The translations under genes were made by a program, and so were the position numbers. The notes under the pieces are model-generated. The model was not told where the DNA came from. It searched no databases and was given only the letters and a program-made list of their open reading frames with translations. A stretch of DNA of 56,419 nt from DASTSN01 sp035760665. GTDB lineage: Bacteria; Bacteroidota; Bacteroidia; Chitinophagales; Chitinophagaceae. The DNA lies in contig DASTSN010000103.1 in the NCBI GenBank assembly GCA_035760665.1, positions 1 through 56,419 of the forward strand, given 5' to 3'. This document shows, piece after piece, positions 26,299 to 34,417 of this stretch (position 1 is its first letter; each line of letters opens with the position of its first letter).

Positions 26299-27900
26299 AT
26301 GAAAAAATTGCTACCAGTCGCCACTTTCCTGTTCCTGTTATTTACCGGCTGCCATCAACCCGCCTCAAAACAAATGACAGCTGCCAAACGAGATACCAGC
26401 ATCACTGCAACCAATGCTTACAGCGATCTTTTCCTCGACAGCTCGGCCGTTGACCGGTTCATTGCTACAAAAGGTATTAACGATTCAGCGGCGAACCACC
26501 TGCGCATTTTTTATGCTGGCAGAAATTACCAGTATGCCTGGTTTTTTGGGGACGGTATTGCTGATTATGCAGCGACCTTTTTGGACTTACAGAATGATTA
26601 TATGGCCTATTCCGGGGACAGCAGCCTGTATAATTTCCGACTGCAACTGTTGTATGATTCCGTTGCTGCCAGCAAAGAGCATTTCAACCGCACCGATTCC
26701 ATAATACCGGAAATGGAATTACTGTTTACAGAACAGTTTTTCCGGTATGCCCGCCGGGCTTACCAGGGAATCAATCAGTTAAATGTAAAAGAACTGGATT
26801 GGTTTATCCCGCGAAAAAAAATCAACCCGGCTGCCATGCTGGATTCATTGATAAAATACAAGGGTAAAGACGTAACACAATACGAGCCGGTTAACCGGCA
26901 GTATAATTTGCTGAAAAACTTTCTTTTAAAATATTATTCTATCGAAAAAAGCGGTGAGTGGGAAACCATACCACATTTAAAAAAAGCGTTTCGCCGGGGC
27001 GACTCCTCCGCTATTATAGTACCAATCAAAAAGAACCTGCTGTTAACAGGCGACTTGTCACAGGCAGACAGTTCTGCATTGTTTGACAACCTGCTGGAGC
27101 AAGCCGTTAAAAACTTTCAGCACAGGTTTGGGCTAACCGAGGATGGTGTTATCGGGCCATCATTCCTTAAAGAACTAACTGTTTCGCCTGCCGCCCGCAT
27201 CCGGCAATTGTTGATTAATATGGAACGTATCCGTTGGGTACCTGCCGAACCTGGAACAGCTTACCTGCTGGTGAACATCCCGGAATTCAGGCTGCATGTT
27301 TATGAAAAGGGCCGGTATTTATTCGGTATGAATGTAGTAGTAGGGCAAACGGCCCATCAAACTGTTATTTTTAATGGCACACTTAAATATGTTGTCTTCA
27401 GCCCCTATTGGAATATACCGCAAAGCATTATCAAAAACGAAATACTGCCCGCCCTCAGCCGGAACAAAAACTACCTGGAAACCCATAATATGGAGCGTTA
27501 TGGTAATGGCATCCGGCAAAAACCCGGACCGGATAATGCGCTGGGCCTGGTTAAATTTTTATTTCCCAATAACTACAATATTTACTTACACGATACTCCG
27601 GCCAAAAGTTTGTTTGGTGAATCGAAACGTGCGTTCAGCCATGGCTGTATCCGTTTAAGCGAAGCAAAAAAACTGGCTGAATTTTTACTAAGAAATGATG
27701 CCGACTGGAATGCGGCGACTATCACCCGAGCCATGAAAAGCGGCCGGGAACGATATGTCACTTTGCGCAATCCAGTACCGGTATTTATTGGTTATTTTAC
27801 TGCATGGGTGGACTGGGAAGGACAGCTTAATTTCCGAAACGACATTTATGGGCATGATAAACAATTGGCCGGCCACCTGTTTAACATTGCTGATCAATAA
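26299..27900 (+). CDS. L,D-transpeptidase lipoprotein (YcbB-like)
   Basis: Peptidoglycan cross-linking or lipoprotein-attaching enzyme of the YkuD family. 533 residues from the ATG at 26299, which places a lipoprotein signal (lipobox LFTGC, C18) at the N-terminus; the frame is open up to an ATG at 26194 with AAGGAG before it, but that start would bury the signal peptide. A YcbB-like scaffold region (about 35-255) is followed by a peptidoglycan-binding unit (FQHRFGLTEDGVIGPSFLKEL, about 275-295) and the YkuD domain with HDTPAKSLF and SHGCIRL; the catalytic cysteine is C450, with H448 next to it. The gene downstream starts 25 bases after the stop and may be cotranscribed. Confidence 0.92.
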   Translation: MKKLLPVATFLFLLFTGCHQPASKQMTAAKRDTSITATNAYSDLFLDSSAVDRFIATKGINDSAANHLRIFYAGRNYQYAWFFGDGIADYAATFLDLQNDYMAYSGDSSLYNFRLQLLYDSVAASKEHFNRTDSIIPEMELLFTEQFFRYARRAYQGINQLNVKELDWFIPRKKINPAAMLDSLIKYKGKDVTQYEPVNRQYNLLKNFLLKYYSIEKSGEWETIPHLKKAFRRGDSSAIIVPIKKNLLLTGDLSQADSSALFDNLLEQAVKNFQHRFGLTEDGVIGPSFLKELTVSPAARIRQLLINMERIRWVPAEPGTAYLLVNIPEFRLHVYEKGRYLFGMNVVVGQTAHQTVIFNGTLKYVVFSPYWNIPQSIIKNEILPALSRNKNYLETHNMERYGNGIRQKPGPDNALGLVKFLFPNNYNIYLHDTPAKSLFGESKRAFSHGCIRLSEAKKLAEFLLRNDADWNAATITRAMKSGRERYVTLRNPVPVFIGYFTAWVDWEGQLNFRNDIYGHDKQLAGHLFNIADQ

Positions 27901-27924
27901 AATGGAATTTCCGTTCTTTGCAGC

Positions 27925-29094
27925 ATGATGCAATTGACCGAAGTTACAACGCCCGGACTGGCAAAGGATTTCATTCAAGTTAATGTGTTGCTGAACCAGG
28001 ATAATCCCAATTATGTTCGGCCACTGGATAAAGACATCAACCAGGTTTTTGATTCTCAAAAAAATAAAGCCTTCCGGCATGGTGAGGTAACCCGGTGGAT
28101 TTTAAAAAATGAGAAAGGGGAATTAATTGGCAGGATTGCAGCTTTTGTAAATAAAAAATATAAAACCAAGGGCGATGATGTACCCGTGGGTGGTGTGGGT
28201 TTTTTTGATTGTATCAATAACCAGGCGGCTGCCGATATGCTTTTTGATGTTGCCAAACACTGGTTATTGCAGCGTGGTATGGGCGCCATGGACGGACCCA
28301 TCAACTTTGGCGAGCGGGACCGCTGGTGGGGCCTGCTGGTTGAAGGGTTTGCTCCTCCCGTGTATTGCCTCAATTACAACCCGGCTTACTATCAGCAATT
28401 ATTTGAAAACTACGGTTTCAGGCCGTTCTTTAACCAATACTGTTATGGCATGAATGCCTCCCTGAAACTGCAGGATAAATTTTATAAACGCCACGCCGCC
28501 TGCGCGGCCGATCCTCACTATTTGGCCATGCACCTGCGAAAAAACCAGCTGAAAAAATTTGTCCGTGATTTCACTATTATTTATAACAAAGCCTGGGCAG
28601 GCCACGGCGGTATGAAACAACTGAGCGAAGCCGTGGTGTTAAAAATGTTCAAATCAATGAAACCAGTGCTGGATGAACGGATTAACTGGTTTGTATATTA
28701 CAAAGATGAGCCCATCGCTATGTGGATCAACATTCCCGACCTGAACCAATGGTTTAAATACCTGAACGGGAAATTTGACCTCTGGCACAAATTAAAATTC
28801 CTGTGGATCAAACGAACGAAACACTGTAATAAATTTACAGGTATTGCCTTTGGTATAGTGCCCGAGTTCCAGGCAAAAGGCGTTGACGCTTACATGATCG
28901 TGGAAGGCGCAAAGCTTATACAAAACGGTCCCATTTATGACGAATATGAAATGCAATGGATCGGCGATTTTAATCCGAAAATGATGAACGTGGCAGAATC
29001 GTTACCAACCCATAAAACACGCAGGCTTATCACCTATCGCTATCTTTTTGACCGAACGAAAGAATTCAAACCTCATCCCACGCTGGTCTTTTGA
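27925..29094 (+). CDS. GNAT-like protein of unknown substrate
   Basis: 389 residues from an ATG (two ATGs in tandem). The first half contains an acyltransferase-like pattern: a beta strand and turn with ENEKGELIGRIAAFVNKKY (start at LKNEKGELIG), then GVGFFDCINNQAAADMLF and AKHWLLQRGMGAMDGPINFGERDRWWGLL, which resembles the acetyl-CoA binding core of GNAT proteins. The C-terminal half repeats a similar fold (IAMWINIPDLNQW, FTGIAFGIVPEFQAKGVDAYMI). Homologues are widespread in Bacteroidota and are usually called hypothetical or N-acetyltransferase. I do not know the substrate. Possibly cotranscribed with the L,D-transpeptidase gene upstream. Confidence 0.65.
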   Translation: MMQLTEVTTPGLAKDFIQVNVLLNQDNPNYVRPLDKDINQVFDSQKNKAFRHGEVTRWILKNEKGELIGRIAAFVNKKYKTKGDDVPVGGVGFFDCINNQAAADMLFDVAKHWLLQRGMGAMDGPINFGERDRWWGLLVEGFAPPVYCLNYNPAYYQQLFENYGFRPFFNQYCYGMNASLKLQDKFYKRHAACAADPHYLAMHLRKNQLKKFVRDFTIIYNKAWAGHGGMKQLSEAVVLKMFKSMKPVLDERINWFVYYKDEPIAMWINIPDLNQWFKYLNGKFDLWHKLKFLWIKRTKHCNKFTGIAFGIVPEFQAKGVDAYMIVEGAKLIQNGPIYDEYEMQWIGDFNPKMMNVAESLPTHKTRRLITYRYLFDRTKEFKPHPTLVF

Positions 29095-29219
29095 TAGATT
29101 GGAACTCGTTGTATTAAGTGCGTCTCTGGTGAAAATATGCGGAAAAAATAAACTTGTCATTTCCTTAACTTGCAGTTTTATATTCAGTCATCAAAGAATG
29201 ATTTTCGGGGATTGGGTTT

Positions 29220-31040
29220 ATGGATAAATTCATTGTATCAGCAAGAAAGTACAGGCCGCAAACATTTGACACTGTAGTTGGGCAGGCGCATATTACCACT
29301 ACTTTAAAAAATGCCATCCGCCATAACCAGCTGGCGCATGCTTTTTTATTTTGCGGTCCCAGGGGTGTAGGTAAAACCACCTGCGCACGGATACTGGCAA
29401 AAACGATCAATTGCGAAAATCAGACAAATGAGGGCGAAGCCTGTAATACATGTAATTCCTGTGTTGCCTTTAACGAAGGCACTTCCATGAACATTCATGA
29501 ACTGGATGCCGCCAGTAACAACTCGGTTGATGATATCCGAACACTGGTGGAGCAGGTTCGGTTTGCACCACAAGCCGGAAAGTATAAAGTGTATATTATC
29601 GACGAGGTGCACATGCTGAGTTCGGCCGCTTTCAATGCTTTTTTAAAAACACTGGAAGAGCCCCCGCCTTATGCAATCTTCATCCTGGCAACCACGGAAA
29701 AGCATAAAATTCTGCCCACCATACTAAGCCGTTGCCAGATTTTCGATTTCAAGCGTATCACCACCAATGATACGGTAGACCATCTACAGGAAATTTGTAC
29801 AAAAGAAGCGATCACTGCAGACAAAGCCTCCCTCCAACTCATTGCCCAAAAAAGCGAAGGCTGCATGCGTGATGCATTGAGTATACTGGACAAAATCGTC
29901 AGCTTTACTAATGGCGAGGTCAGCTACCAGAATACACTGGAACACCTGAACATACTGGATGCTGATTATTATTTTAAACTGATCGACTGCATGCTCAAGC
30001 AGGATCTGGCCGGGGCGATGCTGTTATATGATGATATCAACCGGAAAGGGTTTGAAGGCGACATGGTGCTGAACGGCTTTGCTGAATTTATCCGAAACCT
30101 GCTGGTATGCAAAGACGAAAAAGTTGCAGCACTGCTGGAAGTGGTTGAAAGTTTTAAACAGCGTTATTATGATACTGCCAAACCAATCCCGGCAGGTTAC
30201 CTGCTTAGCGCATTAAATATTTTAAACGAAGCTGAAATTAATTACAAAGCAGCACGGAATAAACGGCTGCACGTGGAACTGGCACTAATAAAACTCTGCT
30301 ACCTTCAGCAGGCGCTGGAAATTGTGAGTGAAGGAAATATGCCAGGTAAAAAAAAACTGATTGACACCGCAAAACCTGTTGCTTTCCGGCAAATCAGACC
30401 GCTGGAGCTTAAGAAAGAGGCAATAAGCGAAGACGCAGGCAGCAATGCACCTGCCGCAAAACTGATTATTGAAACAGCTACGGAAAAAACAAAAACAGGC
30501 AGTTCCGGTAAATCACCGGCACAACAACCGAAAGCCGCAGAGACACCGGCGGCTACAACCACGCAACCAACCATTGCCGGCGGCCACACCAAGCTTACAG
30601 CTCTTACAAAAATCAGGCAACAATTCAGGACAAACAGTGACGCATCAAATAATACAATTCAGCAACCTTTAGAGGCAGCATCGTTACAGGATACCTGGAA
30701 CCGGTTTGTAAAACTACTGAAGGAAGATAAAAATTCGGCCGCGCAGAGTTTCGAACTTGCTGTCTTAAAAATCCAGGATGAAAACAGATTTACTGTTATC
30801 ACGGCTAATAACCTGGAGCAAAAGTTTATTGAAAAAGAACGCATCAGGGCTTCTGAATTTCTGCAGCAGGAACTGCAAAACAAAAACATACAGTTTTCCA
30901 TTCTTATTGAAGAAATGGATGGCGCAAGACCAGCGGTTGAGATTCCGCTTACTTCAAGAGAACAATTTCAGAAACTCGTTGAACAGTATCCATTGATCAA
31001 AGAATTAAAAGACAAATTGCGGCTGGAACTGGATTACTGA
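29220..31040 (+). CDS. dnaX: DNA polymerase III subunit gamma/tau
   Basis: ATPase of the sliding-clamp loader. 606 residues from an ATG. Walker A GPRGVGKTT (46-54), zinc-binding cysteines C65, C75, C78, C81, Walker B IIDEVHML (near 128) and the arginine-finger SRC motif in ILSRCQIFDF. The collar domain ends at about residue 370, followed by a Pro/Ala/Thr/Lys-rich linker (about 380-480) and a C-terminal tau-like domain (about 485-606) that would bind polymerase and helicase. An A9 run at 30348-30356, at the junction between collar and linker, is a candidate slippage site for making a short gamma form (see finding). Gene stands alone. Confidence 0.97.
   Translation: MDKFIVSARKYRPQTFDTVVGQAHITTTLKNAIRHNQLAHAFLFCGPRGVGKTTCARILAKTINCENQTNEGEACNTCNSCVAFNEGTSMNIHELDAASNNSVDDIRTLVEQVRFAPQAGKYKVYIIDEVHMLSSAAFNAFLKTLEEPPPYAIFILATTEKHKILPTILSRCQIFDFKRITTNDTVDHLQEICTKEAITADKASLQLIAQKSEGCMRDALSILDKIVSFTNGEVSYQNTLEHLNILDADYYFKLIDCMLKQDLAGAMLLYDDINRKGFEGDMVLNGFAEFIRNLLVCKDEKVAALLEVVESFKQRYYDTAKPIPAGYLLSALNILNEAEINYKAARNKRLHVELALIKLCYLQQALEIVSEGNMPGKKKLIDTAKPVAFRQIRPLELKKEAISEDAGSNAPAAKLIIETATEKTKTGSSGKSPAQQPKAAETPAATTTQPTIAGGHTKLTALTKIRQQFRTNSDASNNTIQQPLEAASLQDTWNRFVKLLKEDKNSAAQSFELAVLKIQDENRFTVITANNLEQKFIEKERIRASEFLQQELQNKNIQFSILIEEMDGARPAVEIPLTSREQFQKLVEQYPLIKELKDKLRLELDY
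30348..30356 (+). promoter_or_regulatory. A9 run in dnaX: candidate programmed slippage site
   Basis: Nine adenines encode Lys377-379 in frame. Gaining one A (or a -1 ribosomal shift) gives Thr-Asp-stop (TGA at 30362-30364); losing one A gives Asn-stop (TGA at 30358-30360). Either event truncates the protein at about 380 residues, directly after the clamp-loader core. Confidence 0.5.
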
Positions 31041-31139
31041 GTATGTACAATTTTTAAAACAACCGGGAGAAGCCTGGCTGAATTAAATTGTCCTCAGGCT
31101 ATTTAACAGAATCAGTTAATTTACACTTAACTACTCATT

Positions 31140-32066
31140 ATGCACACAATACTTGGCGCAGGCGGTGTAATTGGCAATGAACTCTATAAAGTTTTAAAAG
31201 AAAACAATCAGCCGGTGCGACTGGTAAGCCGCAACCCGAAAATGCGCGACGCTGCAGAAACAGTAGCTGCCGACCTAATGCACTATCAGCAGGTGGCAGA
31301 GGCGGTAAAAGGCTCGTCGGTCGTGTATCTCACAGCCGGCTTACAATACAATGTAAAAATATGGGCACAATCCTGGCCCGTGATTATGCGAAACACCATT
31401 GATGCCTGCCAGCAACATCAGGCCAAACTAATTTTCTTTGATAATATTTATTGCCTTGGTAAAGTAAATGGACCGATGACAGAGGAAACGCCGTTTAATC
31501 CTGTTAGCAAGAAAGGAGAAATCAGGGCCCGTATTGCCAGCGACCTGCTGAATGAAATAAAAGCTGGTAAACTAACCGCAATGATTGCAAGGGCGGCAGA
31601 CTTTTACGGTCCGCATTGCAAAACCAGTGTGTTTAACATGCTGGTCACAGATAATTATGCAAAAGGGAAAAAAGCGCAATGGCTCATTAATGAAAATCTA
31701 AAGCATTCCTTCACCTACACGCCCGATTGCGGAAAGGCCCTGTGGCAGTTGGCGAATGCTGAAAAAGCCTGGAACCAGGTCTGGCATTTGCCTACAGCCC
31801 ACCCCCCGCTGACAGGAAAGGCATTAATTGAAATGGCAGCCCGTTACATGGGTGTTGAACCCCGTTACAGTATCATCAGTAAATGGATGATCAGGCTGGG
31901 CGGCTTGTTTAACGGTGTGATAAAAGAATTATATGAAATGGCTTACCAAAATGACTCGGACTATATTTTTGATTCGTCCAAAATTGAACGGGCTCTTGAC
32001 CTCAAGCCCACGCCGTATGAGCAAGGGCTAAAAGCAGTAGCTGACACATATGTAAAAGCAAACTAG
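31140..32066 (+). CDS. Atypical NAD(P)-binding SDR (epimerase-like) protein
   Basis: 308 residues from an ATG. Extended-SDR/epimerase fold: N-terminal nucleotide loop ILGAGGVIGNEL (4-15), DLMHYQQVAEAVKGSSVVYLTAG (about 45-67) as in NAD-dependent epimerases, and a C-terminal substrate region. The catalytic YxxxK is not conserved: the segment that aligns with PxSPYGxSK reads PVSKKGEIR, so the tyrosine position is K125 and the lysine position is R129; the usual SS-x-x-VYG is FFDNIYCLG. It could be a reductase with a different mechanism or a non-enzymatic NAD(P) sensor. Unconnected neighbours dnaX and E2 give no hint about role. Confidence 0.8.
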   Translation: MHTILGAGGVIGNELYKVLKENNQPVRLVSRNPKMRDAAETVAADLMHYQQVAEAVKGSSVVYLTAGLQYNVKIWAQSWPVIMRNTIDACQQHQAKLIFFDNIYCLGKVNGPMTEETPFNPVSKKGEIRARIASDLLNEIKAGKLTAMIARAADFYGPHCKTSVFNMLVTDNYAKGKKAQWLINENLKHSFTYTPDCGKALWQLANAEKAWNQVWHLPTAHPPLTGKALIEMAARYMGVEPRYSIISKWMIRLGGLFNGVIKELYEMAYQNDSDYIFDSSKIERALDLKPTPYEQGLKAVADTYVKAN

Positions 32067-32119
32067 CCGTAGAAAGGCGCATTCATCCTGAGTGTCGTAC
32101 TTCATTCACCATTTTACCT

Positions 32120-32127
32120 TAATTTCG
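32120..32127 (+). promoter_or_regulatory. Possible -7 element of the E2 gene
   Basis: TAATTTCG fits the -7 consensus TAnnTTTG with one mismatch and lies 19 bases before the ATG. No TTTG occurs at the expected -33 distance, so this is a weak assignment. Confidence 0.25.
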
Positions 32128-32146
32128 GCCAAAATTTCAAAGTAAT

Positions 32147-32749
32147 ATGGCTGAAGTGATCCTGATGCCGCGGCTGAGCGATACCATGACCGAAGGTGTG
32201 ATCGCCGCGTGGCACAAAAAAGTCGGTGATTCTGTAAAAAAAGGCGATCTGCTGGCCGAGGTGGAAACCGACAAAGCTACCATGGAACTGGAGAGTTATA
32301 AAGATGGTACCCTGCTTCATATTGGTGTGGATAAAGGTGGTAAACTGCAGGTGAATGACCTGCTGGCAATCATAGGCAAACCTGGTGAAGATATTAGTTC
32401 GCTGCTGGCAGAGAATGCCGGCAACCAGGCCAGGCCTGTAGCCAAAACTGAAGAAAAAACAGCACCGGCTGCCAAACAAGAAAAGATAACGACAGCCGCA
32501 CCAGCTATGGACCTTTCTAAAATGGAAGAAGTAGTACTGATGCCCCGCCTGAGCGATACCATGACCGAAGGCGTAATCGCAGCCTGGCATAAAAAAATTG
32601 GTGACCCGGTTAAAAAAGGTGACCTCCTTGCCGAAATTGAAACCGATAAGGCAACGATGGAACTGGAAAGTTATAAAAACGGTACGCTGTTATATACCGG
32701 TGCACAGAAAGGAGAAAAAATTGCTGTGAATGATTTGCTCTGCATAATT
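32147..32749 (+). repeat. Tandem lipoyl-domain repeat within the E2 gene
   Basis: The first lipoyl domain (32147-32374) and the second (32522-32749) are an in-frame direct repeat offset by 375 bases (125 codons). Long runs of codons are identical, for instance around the block encoding SDTMTEGVIA, and most differences are synonymous. The pattern points to a recent internal duplication or to gene conversion between the two copies. Confidence 0.8.
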
Positions 32750-33772
32750 GGAGAACAGGGCAAAGTAGATGTGGACGCCATCGTGGCAGCTGCTAAAAGC
32801 GGAAGCACAACTGCTCCCATAGCAGCCGAAACAACTTCCGTTACCAATGAAGCTGCCGTTACTGCATCCGCAGAAACAGCACCGGCTTCAACAACAGACA
32901 ATGGCCGCATCAAAGCTTCCCCGCTGGCGAAAAAATTAGCCGCCGAAAAAGGAATTGACTTGCACCTTGTGCAGGGAACCGGCGATGGAGGCAGAATCAT
33001 TAAGCAGGATATTGACAACTACAAGCCCGCAGCAGGTGGTGGTGGCAGCGAAGCACCAAGAGGCATTCTTAGCGCAGCTCCTGCCGGACAGGTAAGCTTT
33101 GACGAAGTGCCGGTTACACAAATGCGCAAAGTAATTGCCAAACGCCTGGCTGAAAGTAAATTCACGGCTCCGCATTTCTACCTCACCATGTCAATAGACA
33201 TGGACAATGCCGTTGCCAGCCGTGCAAAACTGAACGAAGTCAGCAAAGTTAAAATCTCGTTCAACGACCTGGTGCTGAAGGCTTGTGCAGTTGCCCTGAA
33301 ACAACATCCGGCTGTCAATAGCAGCTGGCTGGGCGACAAAATCCGGATCAATCACCATGTAAATATCGGCGTAGCTGTGGCAGTTGAAGATGGCCTGCTG
33401 GTGCCGGTTGTACGTTTTGCCGACACCAAATCCCTTTCTCAAATCGCTACCGAAGTAAAAGAGTTTGCACAAAAAGCAAAAGATAAAAAATTGCAGCCTG
33501 CCGACTGGGAAGGAAACACGTTCACCATTTCCAATCTCGGTATGTTTGGTATTGATGAATTTACCGCAATCATCAATCCGCCAGACGCCTGCATTCTGGC
33601 AGTGGGCGGTATTGCCCAGGTGCCCGTGGTAAAAAATGGCGCTGTGGTTCCCGGCAATGTAATGAAAGTTACACTCAGCTGCGACCATCGCGTAGTGGAT
33701 GGTGCAACAGGGGCGGCTTTTCTTCAAACTCTGAAAAGCCTGCTCGAAGAACCCCTTCGTATGCTGGTTTAA
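32147..33772 (+). CDS. Dihydrolipoamide acetyltransferase (E2), probably of pyruvate dehydrogenase
   Basis: Core E2 component of a 2-oxoacid dehydrogenase complex, moving acetyl groups from E1 to CoA. 541 residues: lipoyl domain 1 (1-76, lipoyl-lysine K43 in ETDKATMELES), Ala/Pro/Thr linker, lipoyl domain 2 (126-201, K168), linker, E1/E3-binding domain (about 248-285, SPLAKKLAAEKGIDLHLVQG), then the catalytic domain (about 310-541) ending with CDHRVVDGATGAAFLQ, whose His and Asp are the active-site residues. Two lipoyl domains favour pyruvate over 2-oxoglutarate dehydrogenase. No E1 or E3 gene is adjacent. A strong terminator follows. Confidence 0.93.
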   Translation: MAEVILMPRLSDTMTEGVIAAWHKKVGDSVKKGDLLAEVETDKATMELESYKDGTLLHIGVDKGGKLQVNDLLAIIGKPGEDISSLLAENAGNQARPVAKTEEKTAPAAKQEKITTAAPAMDLSKMEEVVLMPRLSDTMTEGVIAAWHKKIGDPVKKGDLLAEIETDKATMELESYKNGTLLYTGAQKGEKIAVNDLLCIIGEQGKVDVDAIVAAAKSGSTTAPIAAETTSVTNEAAVTASAETAPASTTDNGRIKASPLAKKLAAEKGIDLHLVQGTGDGGRIIKQDIDNYKPAAGGGGSEAPRGILSAAPAGQVSFDEVPVTQMRKVIAKRLAESKFTAPHFYLTMSIDMDNAVASRAKLNEVSKVKISFNDLVLKACAVALKQHPAVNSSWLGDKIRINHHVNIGVAVAVEDGLLVPVVRFADTKSLSQIATEVKEFAQKAKDKKLQPADWEGNTFTISNLGMFGIDEFTAIINPPDACILAVGGIAQVPVVKNGAVVPGNVMKVTLSCDHRVVDGATGAAFLQTLKSLLEEPLRMLV

Positions 33773-33790
33773 TAAGGCTATTACTAATAA

Positions 33791-33826
33791 AAAAAACTGC
33801 TGACGGTTATCAGCAGTTTTTTTTTG
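33791..33826 (+). terminator. Rho-independent terminator after the E2 gene
   Basis: Stem ACTGCTGA (33796-33803) with TCAGCAGT (33810-33817), extended by flanking A/T pairs, six-base loop and a T run of nine. It starts 19 bases after the stop codon. Confidence 0.88.
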
Positions 33827-33951
33827 CTTTTCTCCGATGGTATACCCTGAACGCGTATAAGTGCTAATACCTAAAATGCTTTTTTTTCTGAAAAAATTGC
33901 GTGATTGTACAATAACTACTGCTAATTTTACGATTATTCAATCCCGTATCT

Positions 33952-34278
33952 ATGAAAAAAGGCTTATTAAATACTACCATTTTCTTGTTATCGGAAGGCT
34001 GCGTTTTATCAGGTGTTGGATTTCTCCTGAATAGTTTCAACAGTTTGCATTCCTTCATCCTATTGTTTATTGGCATCGTTTCTTTCATAGCGGGTATTGC
34101 CATCGCGGTGATCGGTCTTGTCATTGACAGCCCGGTTCAGCAGAAAAATACCCTGCAACCCGGCAATGCCACGGTTCCGAAAGGGCGTGCCATTTTTCTG
34201 AAAAAATCAGCGCCGGGTCAGCAAGAAAATCTTCGCAATTTCAGTTTCCATCGCAAGATGCAGGAGACCATTCGCTAA
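33952..34278 (+). CDS. Small two-span membrane protein of unknown function
   Basis: 108 residues from an ATG. Two hydrophobic segments (about 5-27 and 33-60) are followed by a polar, basic tail of about 48 residues (from SPVQQKNTLQPGN to the end) that should lie on the cytoplasmic side by the positive-inside rule. No recognised family. It precedes the GbsR-like regulator gene by 139 bases on the same strand; both may respond to the same signals but nothing shows a shared transcript. Codon use looks like that of its neighbours. Confidence 0.6.
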   Translation: MKKGLLNTTIFLLSEGCVLSGVGFLLNSFNSLHSFILLFIGIVSFIAGIAIAVIGLVIDSPVQQKNTLQPGNATVPKGRAIFLKKSAPGQQENLRNFSFHRKMQETIR

Positions 34279-34370
34279 TCCGGTTTCTTTCCGTAATAAG
34301 TTTACCTTTCCTGGGATCCTTATTTTATCAGCAGCTATTATCCTGTACCGGATCATTCGCAATGATTTAT

Positions 34371-34390
34371 TTTTCAAAATATTTTGAAAA
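34371..34390 (+). promoter_or_regulatory. Perfect 20-base palindrome on the GbsR-like promoter (candidate operator)
   Basis: TTTTCAAAATATTTTGAAAA is a perfect palindrome. Its right arm contains the TTTG (34383-34386) that acts as the probable -33 element of the following regulator gene. Position and symmetry fit the binding site of a dimeric winged-helix repressor such as the gene's own product. Confidence 0.5.
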
Positions 34391-34413
34391 TTCAATAATG
34401 CCGGCTAATTTAG
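34383..34413 (+). promoter_or_regulatory. Promoter of the GbsR-like gene (TTTG-N19-TAATTTAG)
   Basis: TTTG at 34383-34386, a 19-base spacer and TAATTTAG at 34406-34413 (one mismatch to TAnnTTTG). Only four bases separate the -7 element from the ATG, so the transcript would be leaderless or nearly so. Confidence 0.55.
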
Positions 34414-34417
34414 CCTC

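Noticed and set aside
31071..31100. AGCCTG/CAGGCT pair after dnaX as terminator
   Set aside because: Six-base stem with a long loop and no T run.
33191..33727. 178-codon open frame on the minus strand, antisense to the E2 gene
   Set aside because: Shadow of the catalytic domain of E2; no family features.
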